From Phytophthora colocasiae (Eukaryota > Oomycota > Peronosporomycetes > Peronosporales > Peronosporaceae), in assembly GCA_018806915.1 (NCBI GenBank), contig JAGKQI010000049.1:1488001-1552000 (forward strand): a stretch of 64,000 bases of DNA. The letters run 5' to 3'. Below the pieces are notes generated by a model that made no database searches, had not been told where the DNA came from, and saw only the letters and a program-made list of their open reading frames with translations. The position numbers were made by a program, and so were the translations under genes. Below, in pieces: positions 21,358 through 30,620 of this stretch. Position 1 is the first letter of the stretch, and the number at the start of each line of letters is the position of its first letter.

Positions 21358-22282
21358 TCACCGGACTTGATTCCACCAGAGCTCTGAAGTTTTCCAAGAC
21401 TCTGAGGATCGCAATCACTTCCTTCTCAGCGATATGATACCTGAGTTCGGCGTCGTTCAGGACACGACCCGTGAACCGGACCGGGTGTATTATTCCCTCA
21501 TATTCTTGTCCCAAGACTGCTGAAGCAGCCCAAGGGTTCGCATGCGGAATGACAACAAACGGTCTGGTTCGGTCTGGATGTCTGAGTAGTGGAGTAGAGA
21601 CTATCTTGCGTTTCAGAATCTCGAACGCCTCTTTCGCACGAGTCAGGTCTCGTCCAGCACGAATCTGCTCGTCCGTCAGCTCATAGAGGGTAGCAGCAAT
21701 CACCGGTAAATCCTCAATAAACTTGTTGTAATAGTTGAGGCTTCCCATGAAACTCTGAACTCCCTTCAACGTAGACGGAAATGGCAGTTCTTCAACTCCT
21801 TTGACAATCTTAGGTGTTGCCCTCAGACCCTCGGCACTGATTTCGTGGGATAGGTACGGTATCGACAACTTCCCGAACTCGCTCTTGGGCAAACTCACAG
21901 AAATGTTCCAATAGCGAAGCCTGAAAAGCAGGGCATTCAAATCGTCACATAATTGGTCCCAAGTCGGTGCTCCATGTGCGATGTCGTCGATGTATGAACT
22001 CCTCCCCAGGACTGGGCCCATGCACGTGGGAACAGGAATGTTCCTCTGAAAGACGTTCATCTGACTTGTGAGGGTTGGCATCTCTGAAATCGGAGTATGG
22101 TTCTCAGAGTCTGAAAGATGCTTTTTAGAGTCCTGAGGCTGGAGTTGCAGAAATTCCAGAACCTCCGCATCAACTTCAGCTTCTTCTTCTGGTGACAGTC
22201 TCACGAATCCCCACAGGCAATTGTCTAACATAGCTTGATACACAAGAGGGCGTTCTTCAGACCAAACGGCATCCTTACCCAC
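21233..22282 (-). CDS. Element B reverse transcriptase (C-terminal half) and degenerate RNase H
   Basis: 350 residues containing the catalytic YIDD box (SSYIDDIAHG, about residue 95). The thumb follows with LSHEISAEG and QSFMGSLNYYNKFIED, then the original RNase H. That RNase H has lost its first Asp (IPHANPWAASAVL where TDAS is usual) but keeps Glu in AEKEVIAIL, consistent with a connection domain. Between QAMLDNCLWGFVR and YIDD there is an insertion of about 65 acidic residues not present in ordinary Gypsy reverse transcriptases. It overlaps the upstream RT fragment in another frame. Confidence 0.8.
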   Translation of the reverse strand: MGKDAVWSEERPLVYQAMLDNCLWGFVRLSPEEEAEVDAEVLEFLQLQPQDSKKHLSDSENHTPISEMPTLTSQMNVFQRNIPVPTCMGPVLGRSSYIDDIAHGAPTWDQLCDDLNALLFRLRYWNISVSLPKSEFGKLSIPYLSHEISAEGLRATPKIVKGVEELPFPSTLKGVQSFMGSLNYYNKFIEDLPVIAATLYELTDEQIRAGRDLTRAKEAFEILKRKIVSTPLLRHPDRTRPFVVIPHANPWAASAVLGQEYEGIIHPVRFTGRVLNDAELRYHIAEKEVIAILRVLENFRALVESSPVIVVYTRYSAEMVADIELHRRQKRQVGYEIVAVEPGDPQGTA

Positions 22283-22518
22283 TGAAAATGTCCAAACGGG
22301 CAGATGAAAGCTGATATCAGTCGTGCGCGCTCCGTCATCCTGATCGCCCAGAAACCACTAGCCATATCCAGGCTCATGAACCACATGGCAGCCTCAAAAC
22401 CAATCAAGAGATCGTCAATAAGAGGTAGAGGGTAACGTGACAGTTGAATGAAGCCATTCACGATGCGATAGTCGATGCACATTCGTATGTCAACACCATT
22501 CTTCTTGAGAACGATCAC
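22225..22518 (-). pseudogene. Element B reverse transcriptase (fingers/palm fragment)
   Basis: Contains the central RT motifs: IDYRIVNGFIQ, YPLPLIDDLL, FMSLDMASGFWAI with the first catalytic Asp, and RMPFGLKNA. It is shifted in frame relative to both the pre-RT ORF (with a short gap at 22519-22596) and the YIDD-bearing ORF, so this RT gene is broken in this copy. Confidence 0.75.
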
Positions 22519-22596
22519 AATATGAGATGCTCACGGGGAGTTAGGAGTACTCAATCAAACCAGTTTCCAGGAGTTTCTTTAGAAGCTCGTATACCT

Positions 22597-23298
22597 TCAG
22601 CATGAGATGAGGGCGACGGATCTCGGACGTTGAGCTACCGGTTTGGCATCTCCCACATCCAGATCACAGACCACACCCCTTGCCGGTGCGGGTGCTGCAT
22701 TACCATCTCCCAGGAATATTTTCCTGTGGTACCTCAGAATATCACGCAGTTTCTTCTCCATTTCTGGGGTCGTCTTTCCTGGTTCTCCAACATCAGCGCT
22801 GTCGATATCACACTCTGGTGTCAATTCTTCCAGCTCAGGCAACATGACCAGTTGGTCGCGTAATTGAGCGAGGAGTTCCGTGCCTTCTCGCATATATACA
22901 CCCGGCTCCAAGTCCAATTCTTCATTCGTAACATTCATGCACCGCTCGTATTCCACTCGTAATTTTTCCACAGGCGTTCCAGGCATTCCCTGAATAGGAA
23001 TATCCCAGGATTCATCCATTAGGTCGAAATCATCCGCGGGTAACTCAGGGGTCTGAGAGTCACCTAATATACACTCAGGCTTTGAGTCAAGGCCGTCTCC
23101 GGCAATAACAACGGACGAGTCACCAGGGTCTGTGTGTGGAGTACTTTCAGAGGATGTTTCCAAATCTCTGGTATCTGTACTAATGTCCGCACTTCCCGTT
23201 GACTCGCCGGAGCAACCATTCTCCGTCTGGGTGAATGCATCCAGGGCGAAGCGTACTCGTTTCACGGTCGGTGGTGACTCTGGTTTCACGAACTGCAC
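22597..23298 (-). CDS. Element B pre-RT region
   Basis: 234 residues. The N-terminal half is Ser/Asp-rich and disordered. The C-terminal part, RYHRKIFLGDGNAAP followed by ARGVVCDLDVGDAKPVAQRPR, is the lead-in to a Gypsy reverse transcriptase. It is separated from its neighbours by frame changes. Confidence 0.65.
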   Translation of the reverse strand: MQFVKPESPPTVKRVRFALDAFTQTENGCSGESTGSADISTDTRDLETSSESTPHTDPGDSSVVIAGDGLDSKPECILGDSQTPELPADDFDLMDESWDIPIQGMPGTPVEKLRVEYERCMNVTNEELDLEPGVYMREGTELLAQLRDQLVMLPELEELTPECDIDSADVGEPGKTTPEMEKKLRDILRYHRKIFLGDGNAAPAPARGVVCDLDVGDAKPVAQRPRSVALISC

Positions 23299-23360
23299 TC
23301 GAGCGTTGTCAAACCTTGGACGTTGCAGTATTTCAGTCGGCCATGGGTAGTCCGGGCGAT

Positions 23361-23801
23361 CTACACACGGGGCTGCGGCATCAAAGCCTCCAACTCCGCC
23401 TCTCTCTTCATACGTTTCTTAGTCTCTGGTGACGGGGTGCTTTCCAGAATCAGAACTTCCCAATCACGATAGGCAGCGGAACCTGGACGCACGAAACGTC
23501 CATGCCTTGGGAAGAAACCATATTCCACGATCCTCGCGACATCAGAAAGTTCATTGACCCACGTGTTTTTATCAGAGATGTTTACCACGCGAACGGCCAC
23601 GGGCCAAGATCGGGCCGCATAGATCAGCTGGGTAACCCAGCGGTCACCGCGTCCGGCCCACACGACTTCCCTCTGGGGGTTCGTTGGCCCATAGTCAATT
23701 CGGACAATGAACTCCTCGCCCGGACTCAGAAGGACAGCCTCGCTTGGTCTAACCGACCTGTTACGACCAATGTGATCACCAGGTTCCCAATTACACATCA
23801 T
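23361..23801 (-). CDS. Element B protease-RT linker domain
   Basis: 146 residues between protease and reverse transcriptase, overlapping the protease stop by 4 bases in another frame. It contains a compact beta-rich-looking segment (EEFIVRIDYGP, WPVAVRVVNISDKN, VARIVEYGFFPRHG), which suggests a small all-beta domain downstream of the protease. No known catalytic motif is seen. Confidence 0.6.
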   Translation of the reverse strand: MMCNWEPGDHIGRNRSVRPSEAVLLSPGEEFIVRIDYGPTNPQREVVWAGRGDRWVTQLIYAARSWPVAVRVVNISDKNTWVNELSDVARIVEYGFFPRHGRFVRPGSAAYRDWEVLILESTPSPETKKRMKREAELEALMPQPRV

Positions 23802-24361
23802 GGTAACGACACCAGACCTTCACGAGCACTAATTCTCACTCCAGCAGCAAACATAAAACCCATTCCCAGAAGCACGTCAATTCCTTCACCGATATTCGCG
23901 ACCCAAACATCCACAATATATACCACTCTTGGCCCAAGCGTCAACTTGATCTCAGCGCTGGCACCGATATAGGTTGGAACACCACCCATCCCCGACACTT
24001 TGGTCTGCTTGTGCGACTTGAGTCTGAGTCCGAGCTTACGCGCAAAGTCGTAACTCAGAATATTTATGGTCGCACCAGTATCCAAGAGAATCTTGGTCCG
24101 ATGGTCATTCACAGCACCATACACCATCACCACATCCCTCTTTGACCGATCAGGGTAGTTATCTTCCCAACAGCCATAACACTCGCCATCCTTCAACCTG
24201 AACGACACTGAGTCGTCTGGTGTCGGGTCGGCGTCGTCGGCGATCTCAGGTAGCTCGTTCCCTGAGTTTCCAGAGGGCATGGTCGGTTCTTGGGCAAAAG
24301 TAGTCATGCATTGTTGAGTGTTATCGTGAATTAATCTTCCTACACACACTAGAACACACAA
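23798..24361 (-). CDS. Element B aspartic protease
   Basis: A retropepsin-like protease with the active-site triplet in ILLDTGATINIL (about residue 90) and the second conserved region in IDVLLGMGFM. It cleaves Gag-Pol. Length (187 residues) and position after gag are as expected. It is separated from gag by 88 bases and a frame change. Confidence 0.8.
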   Translation of the reverse strand: MCVLVCVGRLIHDNTQQCMTTFAQEPTMPSGNSGNELPEIADDADPTPDDSVSFRLKDGECYGCWEDNYPDRSKRDVVMVYGAVNDHRTKILLDTGATINILSYDFARKLGLRLKSHKQTKVSGMGGVPTYIGASAEIKLTLGPRVVYIVDVWVANIGEGIDVLLGMGFMFAAGVRISAREGLVSLP

Positions 24362-24449
24362 CTCTGGGGTAACGCCATGCCCGGCGCGTTTCGGATCCCC
24401 ATCCGACGGGCATATTAGTTTAACGGCTTCCCAGAGTCCGCCCCATCAC

Positions 24450-26138
24450 TCAGGAGTTTCTCCCGTAGGTGGTTCGGAGTGCACCTTGTCGAGCGAGTTG
24501 CTTGAGTGCTTCCAGAGTTTTCAAATCTTCACAGGGTTTTCCAGGGTGTACTCTTCCACATACTTCACAGGGTGGCATCCGACACATTCGACTCGGGTGT
24601 CCCTTTTCCTGACATCGGTCACACGTGACGTCTCTCCAGCAATCTTCTTCTGAGTGTCCTGAGCGTTGACATTTTTCACAGAACTTGTTCCAGTAACCAC
24701 CATTCTCATGACGCCTTTGATGGAACCCCTGACCTGACGATCCAGACGGGGACTGGGGCGGCGGACGCCATCCCATGTTATCCATCACTCGATATACCTC
24801 ATTCGTCAGAGTCTGCGTCCAATCTGCACTTGGTGGAGCCTTTGAATTGTTCGAAGATGCCTGCGCAGTACTTTCATCACGGGTAGACTCTGAAGTCGCA
24901 CTTGGAGTTCTGGAATCACCCGTCTGATCTCTGGTGTCCTGATTGGATTTCAGAGCTTCCTTATGATTTTCTGAGTCTTCAGAGTCATAGTCTTCAGAAT
25001 CCATATCTCTTGCGACATAAGTCCGATGCACACGCTTGGACTTGAACTGCCCTCGCGGAATATTATCAGCCCGGAAATCTCGAGACTTGCCAGGATTCAT
25101 CTCTTGGTCACTAGTTCGCCACACGTCTTCATCTTGCTGCAACGCATATTCCAAGTCTGAAATCCGTCGAAATCTCTGATCTTGCAGCGAAGTTTTCAGG
25201 CGTGCATCCTTAAGCTTCGTGATGAATCGCAGTACATGCTTCTCAAGACGCTTGGACGACTTTCGGATATCGATGTCAGCTTTCCCAGCGGCAGAATTAA
25301 GTCGGTAGAAAAATTCAAGCGGAGTCTCAGAGTCTTTCATAGCCATAGTGAAGTATTTCTCAGAATACGATGACCGAGCTTTGCAATAACGTTTCTTGAA
25401 CTCTGAAGACAGCTCTTTCCAGTCACGGGACACACTTTTGGGTAGCTGGTTAAACCAGTCTCGCGCAGACACAGGGAGCTTCAACTTAAGTTCCTGGATG
25501 CGCGTCTTAGTCGACCAACCTCCTTGAGAAGCCATATTCGTAAACCGCTCCCACCAGTGGACACGTTCCCTGAGGGTAGCTCTGGGGTCGAATTCCCCAA
25601 GGTTGTTCGAGTTCATGAACGGCCTTAGCGTCAGAAGTGTGGTTCCGGCTTGTGCTTGAGTTGCTGCCGTCAGATTCACCACTTCACCTGGCTCTGAGTC
25701 CTCCGATGACGAGCTCGCAGAGTCTGAGCTTGAATTGTCAGAGTCTCCACCAGAGGCTGGTGCTCTATCATGACGCTTCGCTCTGCGAGACGCTCTTCGA
25801 TCTCCATTAGGCCGTCTATCTTCAGTTTTCTGCGGCGGATCTCGTCTCGGAATAGGCGCACGTCTAGTATCGCCCTTGGTCTCTGTCACCGAGGTCGCTT
25901 GAACCACGTGGGTGGCCGTAGCAGCAGTAGCGCCGCCATTCCTCTCAGGCTTCACTCGCTTCGTCCCCGTGCTTCGTGCAGGGGTGCCTTGCTGGAAGGT
26001 TGCAACCTCTCGAGATTCCGTCTTGAGAGCCGGTGAATGTGACATGGGTTCAACCCCAACCCTTCTTGCGTCACTTCTGATTTCTGACCCGGATACTGGA
26101 TACATAGTTGCAACTTCAGGGTTATCTGTATGTAACAT
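24450..26138 (-). CDS. Element B Gag with zinc knuckles
   Basis: 562 residues. The Retrotrans_gag core is at about 190-345, with VHWWERFTNMA, DWFNQLPKSV, FKKRYCKARS and RFITKLKDARLK. Two or three Cys/His knuckles lie near the C-terminus, including CEKCQRSGHSEEDC and CDRCQEKGHPSRMC. The frame is the same as the upstream ORF1, with only one TAA between them (26190-26192), so a read-through ORF1-Gag fusion is possible. Confidence 0.8.
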   Translation of the reverse strand: MLHTDNPEVATMYPVSGSEIRSDARRVGVEPMSHSPALKTESREVATFQQGTPARSTGTKRVKPERNGGATAATATHVVQATSVTETKGDTRRAPIPRRDPPQKTEDRRPNGDRRASRRAKRHDRAPASGGDSDNSSSDSASSSSEDSEPGEVVNLTAATQAQAGTTLLTLRPFMNSNNLGEFDPRATLRERVHWWERFTNMASQGGWSTKTRIQELKLKLPVSARDWFNQLPKSVSRDWKELSSEFKKRYCKARSSYSEKYFTMAMKDSETPLEFFYRLNSAAGKADIDIRKSSKRLEKHVLRFITKLKDARLKTSLQDQRFRRISDLEYALQQDEDVWRTSDQEMNPGKSRDFRADNIPRGQFKSKRVHRTYVARDMDSEDYDSEDSENHKEALKSNQDTRDQTGDSRTPSATSESTRDESTAQASSNNSKAPPSADWTQTLTNEVYRVMDNMGWRPPPQSPSGSSGQGFHQRRHENGGYWNKFCEKCQRSGHSEEDCWRDVTCDRCQEKGHPSRMCRMPPCEVCGRVHPGKPCEDLKTLEALKQLARQGALRTTYGRNS

Positions 26139-26189
26139 TTGGTTTGAAGTTGCCGAATCAGGGTGACCGACCCTTCGCGCTTCTTGAAC

Positions 26190-28655
26190 TTAGGATAATG
26201 TCGCCCGAAGGTTTCTCAACTGACCGGCTTGGAACCGTTGCATGTTCTGAGAACTTTCTTTCTCCCTGTCGCGCTCGGCTTCCATGACTTTCATTCGCTG
26301 TTGTAAGGCTTCCATTTGAGAAATCCAGTCCCGTTTCATCTCGTCAGTCGCACGCGCACGTTCGGCTTCAATCTCAGCCTCTCTTTGTCGCCAGCGTTCA
26401 GCAAACACTGATTCCAGCCGTTGATTTTCAGAGTTCTGGAGCTCCGTTTTCAGAGTTTCCAACTCTGCCGCGCTGCGACTCCTGAGCTTGCTTTCAGATA
26501 CCAGACTTCTGCGTTCTTCAGCATCGTCGGCGCGTCTCTCGGCCTCCAGCCTCGCGTTTTCTGACTTCAACAAGCGCTCGGTGAGCGTCTGAATTTCGCG
26601 TCTTGCCTCCAAGCCACGTTGCTCTCGACGACGATCGCGTTCCATGGTCTCCAAGCGTTCTCGGGCCAAGAACTCCATCTGCGCCTGCTCCATCCGGTTT
26701 TGCCACTCCTGCTGTTGCCTCATGATGTTCAACTCGATCTGGGCAGGCCCTGATCTCTGAGAGCTTCGAGCTTCAGACTTCGTACGACTCGACGCGATGG
26801 AACTCAAACGTCGGGACGGTGGTCTCGGAAGGTCTTCACTCTTCACACTTTGACGGTGGCTCTGGTGACTTTCGCTTTGGGTGGAGGCAGATACAGGCAG
26901 GATCTCCGGAGACAATTGTTTGAAATCCCGTGAAGAACTTCCGACAGACACCTGGTTTCCAGACCCCGCACCCGGCACCTCTGGTCTCTCTTCCGGCATG
27001 TCGACATCCTCGGACTCTGGTTTCACTGGTAACAGCGTTCGCGTCACTTGGATCCCCATGCCTTCAGAGACTGTTCCTCCTACATCAGCGCCTTGAGCGA
27101 TTAACGCCAGACTTCCTGTGGGCGGCGGCATATGTGATGCCGCCCCTCGACTCATGGACATCAAGGACGAGTCCGTAGAGCTTCCGCGTGAAGTCTGGAA
27201 TCCCGACGACTGGTCATCCGAGGTCCCAATGACACTGGGAATTGGTACATCTGACATCCGAGTCTGAGAGATGCTGTGATCTTCGGACATTGGATTTTCA
27301 GACTCCGGTCGCGTGTTATCAGAGCGACTCTCGTACTGCGGCAGTGAAGACAGCGATGGCGTCGCTAAAGCTGACGGTGTCGACGGGATTTGTGGGCGCG
27401 GCGGTCTATGCTGTAAGCGCTTGGACTGCGGCGGCTCGTCACTGCTGGAACCATCAGAGCTGTGCGTCACTCGGAGTCCGGTTACCCGGAGTCGCATGAT
27501 CAGCCGTTGTCCTTGTAGGTCAGCATTTTCGTCAGGTAATACACCGTTTGCTTCGTTCTTGTCAGCTGTGTCTTCTTGCTTCATGCTTTCTGGGAGTCGG
27601 CAAACTTGTAACCTGGCGGTCACTGTGGCCCACTCAACCAATTCTACTGCGAGTCGACTCTGAAGTTCGGACGCCACACTGCGTACTTGAGACCCAACGA
27701 CGGCTGACGCCTGCGTCTGGGGCCAGGTTGGGAGGAGATTCTGGAATTCGAATCCTGCCTCGTACAACATTGTCTTAAGAACAGCCACACACTCCGGTGC
27801 TGTCAACGTGCTCATTGGAATCTCAACATAAGATAGGTCTTGGATCCAACCAAAACCATGACGCCTCGCGTGAAACTCGGAGATCCACATATCCTCGGGG
27901 AAAACGGAGGAACATCGCCACTTGATGTAGTCGCCGGTCGCTGCAGCAGCTTTCTGGAAAGCATCAGCACTAGGCTTCATCGTCGGCCACATATATTCGA
28001 TGCTTGGCGGGACGACCTTGCCTGTGTCCATATCTCTCCAACGGCGGAACTCACGGCGCACATACCTCAGAGTTCGTTCCCCGTCAAGCGAATCAGCCCT
28101 CCCAGACTCATCAGACGGTGTCTTCAGAGACCCTTCAGACTTGATCGCCATGTCATCAGACATTGGTGCGTCTTCAGACTTTGGGGACCGTGGAACATGT
28201 TCTTCAGAGAGTCCGGGTTCTGGTTTCACTTCATCCACGGACTGGCCGGAAGTTGCCGAATCTGAACACAGATCGATCACTTCCGGGGACTCAACCATAT
28301 CGGCGCCTCCCTCAGACGCCTCATCACCACCCCCCTCGCGGGCAGTGGTCGCCTCGTCACCAGAAGCTTCGACTTCTGACGGGCCTTCAGAACCTTGTTC
28401 ACCAGGGACAGCAGGTGTCTCTTGAGCTTCTGGTTCCTCGGCAGGCTGGTCTTCGACCGCCGGTTCTGGGACGCTCACATTCTCAGCTGCCATCTTCTCT
28501 CGCGCAGCTCTCCTCTTCTCGCGGGCCGCCTTCTGGATAGCATCCAAGTCTGGTTGCTCTTCAGGCGACAAACCTTGTAGACGCTTGGATTGACGTGTCG
28601 GAATGCTCCGACCACGACCACGGCGTCCTCCTCTCGTAGATCCTGGCGTAGCCAT
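26190..28655 (-). CDS. Element B ORF1, upstream of gag
   Basis: 821 residues from the ATG at 28655, about 95 bases inside the LTR edge; the frame is open further upstream without an ATG. The N-terminus is basic (RGGRRGRGR). Residues about 30-190 are acidic and disordered. Residues about 205-370 look globular, with FRRWRDMDTG, YIKWRCSSVFPEDMW and GFGWIQDLSYVE. Then comes a Ser-rich linker and, from about 640, a long Glu/Arg coiled coil. I do not recognise the globular part. A large ORF before gag is characteristic of Ogre-type plant elements; here it may be a structural or RNA-binding partner of Gag. Confidence 0.7.
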   Translation of the reverse strand: MATPGSTRGGRRGRGRSIPTRQSKRLQGLSPEEQPDLDAIQKAAREKRRAAREKMAAENVSVPEPAVEDQPAEEPEAQETPAVPGEQGSEGPSEVEASGDEATTAREGGGDEASEGGADMVESPEVIDLCSDSATSGQSVDEVKPEPGLSEEHVPRSPKSEDAPMSDDMAIKSEGSLKTPSDESGRADSLDGERTLRYVRREFRRWRDMDTGKVVPPSIEYMWPTMKPSADAFQKAAAATGDYIKWRCSSVFPEDMWISEFHARRHGFGWIQDLSYVEIPMSTLTAPECVAVLKTMLYEAGFEFQNLLPTWPQTQASAVVGSQVRSVASELQSRLAVELVEWATVTARLQVCRLPESMKQEDTADKNEANGVLPDENADLQGQRLIMRLRVTGLRVTHSSDGSSSDEPPQSKRLQHRPPRPQIPSTPSALATPSLSSLPQYESRSDNTRPESENPMSEDHSISQTRMSDVPIPSVIGTSDDQSSGFQTSRGSSTDSSLMSMSRGAASHMPPPTGSLALIAQGADVGGTVSEGMGIQVTRTLLPVKPESEDVDMPEERPEVPGAGSGNQVSVGSSSRDFKQLSPEILPVSASTQSESHQSHRQSVKSEDLPRPPSRRLSSIASSRTKSEARSSQRSGPAQIELNIMRQQQEWQNRMEQAQMEFLARERLETMERDRRREQRGLEARREIQTLTERLLKSENARLEAERRADDAEERRSLVSESKLRSRSAAELETLKTELQNSENQRLESVFAERWRQREAEIEAERARATDEMKRDWISQMEALQQRMKVMEAERDREKESSQNMQRFQAGQLRNLRATLS

Positions 28656-28748
28656 CTTGAATATAGACGCTTGACAGGAAACTTTCTCTTCTTGTACTCT
28701 CAAATCCGGTGATATCACGATTCCAAAGATCCGGGCACGCGCACCAGT

Positions 28749-30417
28749 TGTCGCGAAGTCGGTGAAACTTTGGTCGCGGAGCAGGGGGCGTATAGTGAAC
28801 CCTAGTTATACGACTACCGAAAAGGGTTTTTCAGAGCCGTACAACGGTAGGTTGGCGTGTGGTACCTTGCGGTATCCTCGTGGGTTCGTTGTCTTCGGAA
28901 ATATGACCCTCGCCGGAGTCTGAGAATGTGTTGTGAAGAGAGGTTGGGGTTCCCTTGGAGTCTGGTGTCGGTATTCAGGAAAATCCTTCCAGGAGCGTTC
29001 GGGAGTCGGAATCTCTGGAAACCAAAGTGTTTTCCAGGAGGTCGGCGGTCGAAAAGAGGTTAATATACCAGAGAAAAGTCGGAATTCGGTGTCTGAATAT
29101 CACAAATCCAGAACCGAGATACCTGACTTTCAGAGATAAACAACCAATATACAGAGTTCGAAAATATACAAATATATACAGCCGTTCTTATTCTTTCTAG
29201 GCCCTTGAACGGTGGGCTAACACTCCAGGTCAACTAGGGACTTACTACCAGACACCTGGTCTGTCTGGTATCCCTTTACGTTCGCGCACCACCCTCTAAT
29301 ATAGAGGGAAAATATAAACCAATACAATCGGCTATATATAACAGTCTACCTTGCACTCTGAAAACGACTGTCTAGTTTCCAGAGCCTGTCCAAACGATCA
29401 ATATGAAATGGGCTACCGCTAGAGACAAAACAAACGACCCAACTAGGATATGGAATAGGCGGGTCGCTTTCAGGTCTCTACGTTACCTGATCTCCACCTA
29501 AGGGGATTGAATTTGGTGGAGATCACACGACGTACGTGATGACGTAGTGGCTTGAATACCTCTCAAGCGGACTTGTGCAGTAGCAAGCAAATTGAACTCT
29601 GTTTATCGTTTATCTTCCTCATAACTATCATATATCTCTGGTGACTCTCTTCTTCTTGTCGTCTTTTGCGTCCTTTATGCAGTCAGTCGTCATATCTCAG
29701 GTACTCTTGGTCTTTGTATACATCTGGTACTTTAACTTGGTCTCAGTATGCAGTCTGTGCAGCCGATCTCGATGGGTTGACAGGTAGAGACGTCATTACA
29801 GAGGGGATGTGCAGGTCAGTAATCACTTGAATGCGTGACTTGAACTTGGGTTCACTTGGTTTCAGTATGGTCTTGAATCTTCGGTGGTTTCAGAGTCTGA
29901 TATCACTTGGTTTTCAGAGTCTTAGTCACTCAGAGTTAGAGATACCAGAGTTTTGAGTAAGTAACCAGAGTACGGAGCACCAATGCTACAACGTACACGA
30001 AAATCTTGGGGGTTGCGCGGGTGCGCGGCGTCCAGCGTGCGATACTTGGTCTCTGCGGGTATATGTTGTGAATCCTTGAACCATCCATCGTCGCGCTGGA
30101 CGGTAACGGGATGAGGTCTCTCAGAGATACGTTCTTCTGAGAGACTTTCCGCCAGAACTTAGGCACTCATCGTCGGGGAAAGTCCGGTGACCAGACAGAG
30201 TGTAGTTGACCTTCAGAGTTGTGCACACTCTGAAGTACACTTCTGGTCCTTTGGGCCCCTTTACAGTCAGGCGAAGGTTTATCCACAATCTTCCACAGAT
30301 GTCGCACGGGTGCGGCCGCGTCCCAAAGTCCCTTTCGCTTATAACCCATAGTATAACCAACCACATCGTAACGTAATATCCACCTGTCGCTCGAAAATCG
30401 GAATTAACATCATGTCA
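28749..30417 (-). repeat. 5' LTR of element B (right copy)
   Basis: 1669 bp, nearly identical to 15365-17031. Transcription of ORF1-gag-pol should start in this LTR and run leftwards. Confidence 0.9.
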
Positions 30418-30620
30418 AAAACGTAGCAACGGCCGCACCCGCGAACACCACGAGCATACCGAGCACCAAGTGTGAGGACGAGCGAGTACAGGAGGATGAG
30501 AAATCCGAGCAAAAGACTGGCGAGACGAGTAAAGAGAGCGACGAAGCAGCAATACTGAGAGTAACGGCGGAGATACTGAGAGATGCAGCTGAAGAGGATG
30601 TCGAACGATCGACTCAGTAT

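Larger units (their letters stand above)
15365..30417 (-). mobile_element. Ty3/Gypsy element B, 15 kb, nested in A
   Basis: LTRs at 15365-17031 and 28749-30417 are nearly identical (about six substitutions and three small indels by eye). AAAA flanks both sides (15361-15364 and 30418-30421). The coding direction is minus: ORF1, gag, protease, reverse transcriptase, RNase H, second RNase H, integrase, chromodomain. A separate spliced gene lies on the plus strand next to the left LTR. In its own sense the element reads TGACATG at one end and CGCGACA at the other. A TGG-starting primer-site candidate lies at about 28746-28729 (minus) and a polypurine tract at about 17045-17032 (minus, AGGAGGGGCGG). 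Extra ORFs plus a second RNase H resemble plant Tat/Ogre elements and the oomycete elements reported to have an archaeal-type RNase H. Confidence 0.9.
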
